A DNA stretch of 64,000 bases from Onchidella celtica (Eukaryota > Mollusca > Gastropoda > Systellommatophora > Onchidiidae), in NCBI GenBank assembly GCA_963931925.1, contig OZ007581.1, positions 24,719,543 through 24,783,542 of the forward strand, written 5' to 3'. Numbering within the stretch: position 1 is the stretch's first letter; each line of letters starts with the position of its first letter. The notes below the pieces were generated by a model. The model was not told where the DNA came from, made no database searches, and saw only the letters and a program-made list of their open reading frames with translations. A program made the translations under genes and the position numbers. Below are positions 12,701 to 24,700 of the stretch, in pieces.

Positions 12701-15700
12701 ACAATTCTAGCAGCTTGGTTTTGAAATCGTTGCAATTTTGTTTTCAGGTTTCATTGGTAAGTTCGCAAGAAGGGAATTGCAGTAATCTAAGCGAGAAAAT
12801 ATAAATGACAGTCGTGGCAACCGAATAAACAAAACACGAGTAGCACCGTTGCTACAATATATTGGTTTCCCGCAGGACCCGGTTTGCAGTATGTAGGCCA
12901 CAATATTGGCCTCGCTTGTCTCCCGAGGAGGCCACACAGGACGAGGGTTAATAATAGTAGAAGGTCTTTGGGGTACAGCTTTTGTTGCCAACGTGATCAT
13001 TTTCTGTAAAAGCTACTATGGTCATGTTATCAATGAAAAGATTGTTGCGCCCAATTAGCTAAGCCTAATCTCAGGCCTAATCCTAGGTCAAAACAACTCT
13101 GAGTAACTTACTGTACAAACTGTGCCCAATCTGGCCACATGCTTCAATTAGTCATTCCATTAAACTATACAAGTATTTTGCAACCTTAGTCCTTGTTTGT
13201 TCCAACTCCACTTTTTGCACAACTGAGAAATTCAACATTAAACGTTTGCGGCTTTAGTAAATTTAGTATTGTGATGAGTTAGAATAAATTGGAATCGTGA
13301 TGCAGCTTAACAGGTGCCACGACGAATTTTTAAACAAGTGTAAATGTGTGCATTTGTTATACCTCTTCCACAAACTAGAAGATCCCCAGTTTTTCAGAAA
13401 ATAGAGATAGAACAAACAAGAACTATAGACACAATTTGCCAAAGAGACAAAATAAGGTCGTGTTTAACTGTGATAAATAGGGCACAAAAAGTTTTTTGTA
13501 GGCCTTGCTCTCCCAACAGTTTCAATTCCTTTTCTTTCAGACACTGGAAAAATATTGCATTGGTCAATTGTTGGAACCTCCTTAAAACTAAACTTCAAAA
13601 ACTGTTGCTAGGGGGCTGCAGCATTTTACACAGAAAGCTGTAACTGAACAGTGAACACAACTTAGTGTTTTCTTTACTTGGCTTTGTAGTTGGACTACAC
13701 TTCCCTAGCAACATTCTCTAAAGTTTAGTTCTCACGAGTTTCCAACAGCTGACCAGCGATTGGTTTTAGGATAATACTGTAATGCACGTTCTACTCGCTG
13801 AGATCATTTTTTGACATCTGATAAAAAAAAAGAAAACCTGATGCAGATTTCAGTTATCTACATTCTCACAATAAAAGCCAAAAAACATTTTTTTTTCTTT
13901 TTACAGCAACATTGCTCAGGCCTACAGATTTTTTAGTCTCACCACTGGCGATAAATTAATTACAATAATGAATTCTAACCATTACATTTTACCTGTGCAG
14001 CACAAATAACTGGTTTCCCTGCCATATTGGCTCGGCCAATCATCATTTTCTGAGCTAGAAACACTTTCTCAGGCGGAATGTCAATGCCAAGGTCACCTCG
14101 GGCGACCATGATCCCATCAGCAACTTCCAAGATTTCGTCAACTCTGGGAGGCAGAAAGATGTAATTACACAACTCTCTCAAAATAATGTTCCCTTTCTTC
14201 AGATTCATTAGAGATAATACTTATTCAACTAGTATACAAAGTAACAGTTATTCTTTCAGTTTCATATTTCATTAGCATCTGACTTAATATTTATCCAGCC
14301 AGCAAACCTACATTGATCCACCATGCGCTGGATTGGCCTCAAATTTGCTCATCAGATGACATCATTCCTACATAGACCCACTGGTTACGACATGTTGCCA
14401 CCATCAGTCTGACGTCGGAAATCCACACCTAAGATAACCTTCCTATAATCTTCCATATCCTATACAACTCTACACTGTATCAATGTTAGGATGCTGGCTG
14501 GATAAGATTCAAAATCAATAAAAGAAAATGCAGATAAAAAAAAAACTGTGTAACATTACTGACGAGGCTATATAATCAAGTCCGTGTTTGCAACTATGCT
14601 GAAACTAAGGAAATGTGTCACCTGTATTTGCTGGAAACCAAAATTGCATTAATTTTCTTCTTCTAACAGAAAATGAAATAAATTTATAACAAAAAAGTAA
14701 AGTTAGAAATAATTAAAGCTTATGCTTTTTCCTTCATTTTACCATTGAAAGGCAAAGGTTTCTCGAACATTTTACATTCATTGCAACTGACTGTGAACTA
14801 ACAAGTTCTGAACTGGTAACCATTTCTTCAATGAAATCTTATTATACAAAAAATTAGTGGTGGGAGTAATTTCAGTGTTGTGTAATTTGGCCACTTTTCC
14901 TGCTCTACGCTGCAGCCTGAATAACAGTTCCAAAAATTATAAAATTAATTTTCTGAGGTGTCAAATAATCTAACCCAATCATTTTTGCATCGAAACTATT
15001 GGGCTCAATGAAGTTTAAAGCAATCTTTTAAAAATATTGTTACGAAACTTTTTTCAGCTCCCTTTGATAAACCCTGTACATGGAGGGCTGTATTTGACAC
15101 ATTTTCAGTTTGGAAATTAATTAGCTGGGGGGTAGGGCAGACAGAAAAAGAGAGATTGGGGAGAGAGGGGCGGGGAGAGAGAGTGGGAGGAGAGAGAGGT
15201 GGGGAGAGGGATAAAACAATGCTGATCAAAATAAGACTGAGATTTTAAGAGTGAGCAGAAATCCAGTGTCTGTCCTTGACGCATGAAGTTATTGTCCACG
15301 TGAGAAATTTAAAAAAAACAAATACAAAACTACTCTGGTCAAAGATAAAAAATGACTTTTTATGAAATTGCTGAGTATTGGCCATATTGTTGTATGCGAC
15401 ATTTTACGGATTTTGAGCTCTTGTTATGAAAGTACTTCTCTCACTCCTAATTTCATATGGTTTAAGTGTCATTCCAATTGGTTAAGTTTCGATTTTGAAA
15501 GTATAGAACAAAACCCTAATTTTACACAACTCTACTACATTTCAATCCTCCTTTTCTTGAAAAGCAAAAATGCACTTTCAAAAATATGGAAAGTACTCAA
15601 CGAAATAACCATTTATAGAAAAATCTGGAATATAAACAGCCTCCTTTAGCTTGGTAAAAAACCACATATAGTCAGTGAGGAAAGTACCTTTTGACACCTT

Positions 15701-18700
15701 GGTAGTTTTCTATCTTTGCCACCACTTTCATATGAGCACTGGCCTCTCCTAGCTGTTCCCTGACAGCTGTGATGATCTCTGGACACCAAACCCACGAGAC
15801 AAAGATCATGTCCACCTGTAAAAGTTAATCATCAACTTTTGTAAATGGAACAATCACGTTCAGTGAGAATGATTCCTACAGAGAAAGATACAGAAGATCG
15901 TTTTTTGCTCTCCGCAATTCCCCTCAACATGACACTTTAGCTGGATGTGTGCCATATTTCACCAAGGTTCCTTACCATGTCCACTTCACGTATGCCTGTT
16001 ACAGAGTTTACTGAGTTATGTAATGTTTACGTAATGATGGGTAAAATGTAATTGTATGTACCATGTATGTGCTCTTAAACACTATGTGAAAGTGAATTTT
16101 TCTCACTGGATTAGAAAGTAATTCTTATCTTATCTTATCTTACGATCTTATCTTATTCTGACGCAGTATTGTACATGGAAAACAGGGTTACAAATTCACA
16201 TGGCCAAAAGAACAAAACCGCAAATAAGAACTTTTAGAAGGGTAACACAAAAAAACGGAAAAAAAATGAATATTAACAACATAAACACAACTATTTACTG
16301 CCATTCTGACCATATTCCATTTTATACAAGATAGCTCATAATTTTTTTTCAATTTCATTATCAGTTATGAAACAATGTTTTCACTTAAATGTCAAAAGCA
16401 AATTAGCAAGCCCTGTCAGAACAATGAACTTAACACAAAATACAGCCTCTGCTGTCTTTTCCACTCATGAAGCAATTTTTTTTACTCATAGACAAAGATC
16501 ACATGCAAAAATACGTGGTAAAAAACTGGCAGATTATAGTGCTGAATCCAAACACCTCTCAGATTCAGTCACTGGAACAGTATTAATATTTTTATTTTTA
16601 ATTATAGGACTACTGTGCACATGGTTGATTGATTGATTGATTGATTGATTGATGATAGGAATTAGAATCCTAGCAATATGGGCATAGCCACAAGTGCTCC
16701 TCTCCCCGCTCCAAGATCCATTTGAGGGCTATTCTACTAATTGTCCCAGTGGCCAGCTGGTTCCATATTTGTCGGGTTCATCGCACATTCTTCCTTCGCC
16801 CCGTTGGAATCCCGCCTCCATCATTCTGGTTTGTGCACACGGTATAATGTACTAATCTTACAAACTAATATGAAATAACTATATATAGGAGGAGAGAGCT
16901 GCCTAAATAAGTAGTCAAATACAAGGCAGGCCCAGAGAAAAGATCTAGTCAATTTTTGACCGAATAATTTAGCATTATCAAGGGACAAAATTCCTGGGAC
17001 TGGCAGTGAAAAGACCCAGCCAGCAACCCCACGGAAATCTGAAGTGTAGGACTGACGTCAAGTTTGCACATGGGAATAACATCGTTCCTACTTTGATCAA
17101 CTGAGTACAACATAGTGCTGACGTCGGATTGATAAACTGAACCCATTCCTACAGGAATCCTACCTATCCTATGGAAATATTATGTTGGATTGACATTGTG
17201 ATGCTTGCTGGGAAGGGTTTCAGTTTCAGGCTGAGGCCCCCAGGAAATAAACATCTCATTCACATACAAATCTGCTCGACGGACTGTACAGCTAGCATGA
17301 CTGTGTATAATAAATGATATTAGGGAGTGCGTTGGTCTAGAGGCAATGCATTAGTCTTTCGTGCCAAAGACACCGGGTTTGATCCCTGGTCAGTGCAGGC
17401 ATGTTGGAATTTGGGATTTTTCTCATATTTTTCTGTCCCTGATCCTTTGGTAGGTAGGCTCCAGCACCTAGTCTTCTTGGATAAGGATGAAAAACTCAGA
17501 TGGCCCATGCACACATTAAAGATACCTCGACAGTTGGAAGTCGAGAAGAGCAGGCCTAACAAAGCTGCTGCCCGGGTAGAATTTAAACTAGTCCCTACCA
17601 CCTCCCACAGCCCCAAAAAAACTCCAACCCGCGCTGCACTGTGGTGGCAACATGTCTGCTCCAATTGTAACTGGGCTGCAATGACACTAAGGCCAATTTA
17701 CCAAATGGGATCAGAGAAGTATACAAAATATAAATGCAAAAGGGACAAATTTTTATAAGACCTAATTGAATTGGTAATATATATGGCAGTTTGTCACCTA
17801 TGTTTTGTAATTTAAAGACAATATCAAACAACCTGATGATATATGCAGCTGGTATGACTGCATTATTATGATGCAGACATATCTACATTTGTCATGAATT
17901 TATTGATTATGACTCGTATATCATGCAAATTTATTCCACTAACTGAGTAGCTAATATAACCCACTCTTTAAAGACAGATCAATGCTCAGCGCATTCCAGC
18001 CTTTGTATTTGTATTTGTATTTGTATTTGTATAACTCTTTAATCCCATTTGGGAAATTTTGCCTTTGTGCCATTGCAGCCCAGTTATAACTGGAGCAGGC
18101 ACGTCGTCGCCACAGTGCAGCGCCGGTCGGCGTTTTTTTTTTTTTTTTTTGGGGGGGGGGGGGGGAGATGAGGGTTCTTTGTCCCGTGGTTCTGGATAAC
18201 ACTCGCAGTGTTATCTGACAATGATCTATTTTCATCAAAGGCAAATGTAGTATCACAGTAGGCTGATGGTTGCAGAACCTGTTAGTGCAAGTATTTTCTG
18301 AAATTCACGATGGATATAATCATACATCAGTGAGTGTTTATTTTGATGTCTTTATTTTTGTTTTGTTTTTGTTTTTTGTATTTGTACAACTATTAAACAA
18401 CACAGACAATGTAAACACTTGTGCATGACACAAAAAATTCATACTCTCCACTCAGTTCCCTGCAATTTGATACATAACTGTTTTCCATCACAATATACCA
18501 GTGAGAATTTTTGTTGTCTTCCACAATATACCAGTGAGAATTACCCTTTTCCTTCACCATAAGCCGAGGTAAATTACTGTTTTCCTTCACCATATACCAA
18601 TGAAAATTACTGTTTTCCTTCACCATAACCAATGAGAATTACTGTTTCCCTTAACCCTCACCCTGCGTGGGGTGGCAATAGTCGGTATTGACTTGCAAGC

Positions 18701-21700
18701 GCTCACGCCGCATGGGCGGCAAAAGTCACCCAGGTCAAGCTGACGCTGCGAAAATGGGAAAAATAATCCATGTTTAAAGAGTTCAGTGTCAGTGTAATTG
18801 TAAATACTAAATATACCAGTGAACATAGCCTTTTCTCTACGATATAATCAAAGGGCTTCTTTGCAAATGTTTTTTCCACTGCTTTTCCAGGGCTACTTGA
18901 ATTAAAGAAAATGAGAGCAATTTATTTTTTCTTCTACTTTGTTACGATTTTCTTCTCCTCACTCTGTTAATGTTCTTTAAACCCCTGGAAAATTCCCGAG
19001 CTAGTCCAGGGGTATTCCAATATTTCCCGGGCTTTTTCAGGACTTTTCAACAAATTTTTACATTGCAGTGTTTTTTCAGTGCTAATCCACTATTTCTAGG
19101 ACTTTTTCAGGACATTTTCTCTAATTTGTAAATTCCAGGGCTTTTCCATGGCTATTCCACTATTTTCAGGGCTTTGTCAGGACATATTTTGAAATTAATA
19201 GATTAAAATTTATTCATATCATCCCCCCCCCCCCCCCCCCCCCCCACCAGCAACAACAAAATTTATTATTCATTATTAAATATATATTGTTATTAATAAA
19301 TATTCAAATATTATTTGAGTTGTGTGTTGTGAACTGCTGTGAGTTGTGAACTGTTGTGAGTTGTGAACTGCGCCTAACAGGCTGCGTTACAATTTGCTCT
19401 GAGATAGAGAGAGAGAGTGAGCGAGACAGGGAGAGAGAAAGAAGCAGTGCAGTGTGTTGAGCGCTCCGTAGGCAGCTCCATTCTGCTCTGTGGTTGACAT
19501 GTTGTTTCTGTAAAGCGCATAGAGCATTTTAAATGGATATGCGCTATATAAATGCTATACATTATTATTATTATTATTTTCTCAATTTTTTTTTTTCTTA
19601 CAGAGCTTTCCCAGGGCAATTCCAGTGCTTCCAGCATTTTTTCAGGGTTTTCTCTCAAAGTTTAAATTCCAGGGTTTATCCACTGATCCCTACAATTTCA
19701 GGGCTGCGCGAGACCTCTGGATGAGAGAGCAGAGCAATGATAAAAGTTTCCGCTACTCACATTGTGCTGGACACAAAAATCAATGTCTTTCTTGTCCTTC
19801 TCCGTCAGGTGTGCCTCATCACAGAGCAAAGTCATTGGAATGTGGCACTGGTTGTGGTTCCCTATCTCTCCTTCTTGGAAAACGATGCACTTGATACTGG
19901 TGTCGTCTGGAGGAAATATCACAGATACATATCATGGGGTATTTGCCATATTGTACTCGTGCTTTAAAGTTATAGATACCTTGACAGTTGGAAATCGAGA
20001 AGAGCAGGCTAAACAAGGCCGCTGCCTGGGCAAAATTTAAAAAAAAAAAAAAAAATCCCTACCACAAAAACATTAACTAAAAAAATAAGCATGAATGCCA
20101 GGAGCAGCGGACCTCCTAAAATAAAACCCATATTGTTGTATATGACATTTTGCAGATTTTTTAGGTTTTGTCATGACAATGGTTCTCTCCTCACGCCTAA
20201 TTTCATTAAGTGTAGGTGTTATTCCAATCGGCTAAAAACTTTTCGAAGTTTGTGTTTGTGACACAATATTGTCCTCCGATTTTACCTAACTCTTCAAAGT
20301 TTTGATCCTCATTTTCTCAAAAAGACAAAAATGAACATAAAACAATATGGCAAATATCCGACAATATGTTCTTCATTTTTTTCTTTGCACAGTGTGTCAG
20401 TGAACAAAACTTAACTTCAAATTCTAACTGTGGAGTGAAAACATGACTCAGAAATAACATCATTAGTTAAAATGTGAAGGGAAAAAAAAAGGAAAGGTTG
20501 CATTTCACTAAGTCCCACATCGTAAACAAACAATAAGAACACTAGACAATAAATTGTAAACGAATGAACTTAAAAGACATAATGCTACCTTTTGGTCACT
20601 GGGGACCATCATCAAGCTATGAAAACCTGAAGAAATTGAAAACTGTTGTTACAGAACTTACTAAATTGAGTAAATGAGTTATACACATAAGGGGGAGCTT
20701 AAAGAGGTCCTCAGAAAGAAGTAAGTATGTACACAACAGAGCATTTTTCCCTTCCTACATAAGAATAATGTAAGACTGGAATGTTGCATGTCGATTCTCA
20801 CACTTACTTTTAATATTTCATTTTGCATATTCTTTGGGTGCCTTATCGCTTCTATTTCTGGGGTTCAGTCACATAAAAATACTCACATCCAGTGCAACAC
20901 AAAAAAAAGGATGATAAACAAGGCATTTCCATAGTCGACCATCCTCATCTCTGTTAATTGTGGAGTTTTTGGTCTTTTTCCTGTCTCGCACTATCTATTT
21001 GGTTATTTCTCAGTACTCCAAACTTGGTTACCATTTGTCAGAGTTCAACAAACAGAAGCACTGCATCTAGGCCCACCTTTTGAGAATCACTCACATGCAA
21101 ACTATTATAGCAAATCTTACTTTTCTCCTTCACTTCAAAGCAATGGTTTCATACAATTTTTTTTGTTTTTGCCATTTGTCAAAGTTCAAGAAACAGAAGT
21201 ACTCCATCTTGGCCCACCTTTTGAGAATGGCTCATATACGAACAATTATAGCAAATCTTACTTTTCTCCTTCACTTCAAAGCAAAGTGGTCCATCCTCAA
21301 TGTAAATCTGGTTACCAACATCAGCCTTGTTGATGAACTCCTTGGGGACGTAGACATTCTCTTTGTCACAAGCATCAAAGAGAGCTTCATCGCAACTGAG
21401 GGTTACTTCATGCCCTTTGGTCAACAGCAAAGGGACGGTCAGATCCTGTGATGTAAATGAACAATAAATTTGGATCTTGTGAACTTCTAAATCTGAGAAA
21501 ACAGTTTAGTTGCAGTTGCTTTTGTTCATGAGCAATTGAGTTTGAGTAAGTTTAGAGAAAGCATGTCAATACTATAACAATCACACTGTGATAGATAAAA
21601 GCAGAGGGTCAGTATGTATAGAGAGGTTTCACTATTGGTCGACTTGCACTGCGCGACATGGGAGGCTCCATGAAACCACCGCTAGCATGAAGCGGAAAGT

Positions 21701-24700
21701 AGGTCACTGCGGTAAACAATACCCAACTGTGCATTTCCATGGGACGTAAGAGCTTACAAACGGCCGTAAATAGTTTCAATCAGCTCAAAAATATCAACAA
21801 ACCACAGTAAACAGATACGCACACTATCTTTGGTGAAGGCAGTCCATTTCAATCCTTCAATGTCTTGTTTACCGCAACGACCTAGTTTCACGTTTTGGCG
21901 GAAGTGAGATCTCTTTATACATCTATACTCTCTGGTAAAAGCAAGCCGATAGACAGAATATAAACAGAATATTAGGACAGAAGGAGGCCCAATCAGAAGT
22001 GCCCACCAAATACCTGTTTGCTAAGAAGAAGCAAGACATTAGATATTATAACAGTATGATGGGACAGAAGGAAACACTACCAGAAGTATCCTCCAAACAC
22101 CCCCTTGTTGATGTGGAAACAACATTTCAAAAGTCATATATCTAGACAACAAATAAACTCTTTGTTTCTGAGCTAGCAAATAAAACTCATTAAAGGCACC
22201 CATCAGCTTTCTGTGAAAGCACACCATATTATTAACTCGGTACATGAAATTCAGATGACCCAGTGATGATGAAATTTTCAATACCTCCTTGAACTTGCCA
22301 ATCCTGACCCCTGGTCCTGTGATATCACCGGCTGTTGCCACTTGGGAATGAACTTTTTGCTGGGTTCGCATGATTGCTTCTCGCAGATTATGCAGAGCTT
22401 GTAAATGGTACTAGAGACAAAAAGGAAAAAAATGTATTTACAGTATTGCAGACATTTCGTCAGGGGTCAGAAACAGAAATTTATCTAAGATGAGAAATTT
22501 GTGTAAAAAAAGAAAAAAGTACACAGCCGCCCAAAGGAAAAACACCACTGTCAGCATGGCCCTTTTCTACTTTATTGTCTCTGACTAAAAACAGTCACTG
22601 ACATTGGTTTGCCACACCACAAACTACAAGTTTTGTATGTCTATCAGCTTTTGACATCAAAGAATTATGTGTGAGACAATAAAGTTAGAAAAAGGCCATA
22701 CTGTCAGTTGTTTTTCCTTTGGCCAGCAGTACAGTATCAAGGCCACTGGCATCAGCAATACACTGTACACAGGTTGACACTTAAGATTAACACAATTCTT
22801 CTTCTCTCTCTGACTACTATGTCACTTACGCTCTCACATTTCTACCCACAGTCACCGATGCTATCATATCCCCTATGGGTGTAGTAACTCAAGAATTCAA
22901 AATATCAATTTATATATTCAACTACATTCCAAGCTGTATCAAATTATCTTGGTTATAGTTCTAGACTTGAAGCTGAAAAGTAAAATAGCAAAATTTTAAA
23001 AATTCATTGTGAACCAGATCATTTGTACTAAAATAAAACAGTACTTTGCTTTTCCTGAAAAGCAGCCAAAACGGATTACTCTGTAGTTTGGGAGATGGTG
23101 ACAATAAACTCTGCTGACACTGCTCAGGAGGAAGTCTATGATGCAGGGACAAACAAGTCAGCCCTTGTTACAGACAATTTATATTATGCCAAAAACTGAG
23201 CCTTGTTTTAGCTTTCATTCTGTTTCAGAATCAATAACAACATTTGGGTGAAAATACTTTTTCTTAGAAATTTAATATCTTTATCACCTTAAATAAAACA
23301 CCAATAAGAAAACTGCTGATATAATGACCATTAGTAATACAACACATTAATAGCAATCCGTAAGAAAAAAGTTACTATTGTGATTGAAACAAGTCTCCAA
23401 TGTTGACCTGAGCATTTACTTACATCATGATCCCCATGTGCTAAATTGAATCGACAAATGTTCATTCCACTCTTGATCAGCTCGCTCAGAGTTTCAACAC
23501 TGTCACAAGCTGGGCCTAGTAAAAAAGTTACACAAAATAATGGCTCAGTCAATAGCTTTGTAACCCCATTATAAGTTTCTCTCTATACTTTATCTCGTCA
23601 CTGCACTATGCTAATAGCATTTATTTGTAGATCATTTGTCAAATTGTGACACTTTTGAGCCGTGAAGAAAAAACTGTTGTTTTTTTCCTGCCATTTGGTG
23701 GCTTATGCCATTATGATTCTATTGGATTATTACATTTTCCTCTTGGCGTAGTTCTTTTTCTATATTATTATCTAATAGCCCTCATGGTCAGGAATGCAAT
23801 GAAACATCAGTTGCCTTTTGACATAGATGTGATATACATCCCATTATCGTAGAGCAGTGACGATACATATAATGTTTAGCAACTTGTGAAGCTCAGCCAG
23901 CTATTTTTGTATATATGGCCCAATATCTTATAATGAATGATGTAAAAGTTCTGCAAGCTGCTTGACAGTGAAACTCCTACTGGCTATGACCAAAATTCTG
24001 CTCAAGAAGGAATTCAATAGTTTCATAAAGATGTTAGAGACCTTCAGAAATGAATAAAAGTATCAAATAATGACTGTGGTATCTAACAAATCGTGAAATT
24101 GAGCAGTATGTGAAGCATTTTCTTGGAAATAGTCTTATTTCACTCTAATCTGGAGCTTAACTGCCACCTCATACTTTTCTGAACACCAACATCCAGTGAT
24201 CCGCACACTAAATTTACTCATGATATTAGAAGTTAATCCTCAGCTTTTGTTCAAAGTAACACTACTTACAGTTGTTGGTACTTATCAGTTCAATAGTTTA
24301 CCTCCGATCATAAGGAAAAGCCTCAGTCACACTTTGAATTTGCCACGGTCTGACAGTGAGCTGAATTGCATTTAATATAATTCTCTGTTACATTTAAAAT
24401 ATAACAATGGTAGTTTTTTAATCTTCTGTTGAGAAATTCAGTCATCATATTAATCTTCTGAAGTCCCAGGTACTCACTTCAATTAATCAAATGTCTAGGA
24501 ACTCTGATAGTTATTCTATTGGTTAAGGTGCCCTGTCTATGTATTTCCAAGCTAAATCTACCCTTCTTCAATCAAAGGATATCTTATAACAGTGCCAAGG
24601 TCAAACCTGACAAGCCCAATAGCTTTATGCTGAGGCCTTTGAGAAATACGAAACTTCATTTGGGTCAAACATAACTGACTTCTTTCAGTGTTTTTTATTT

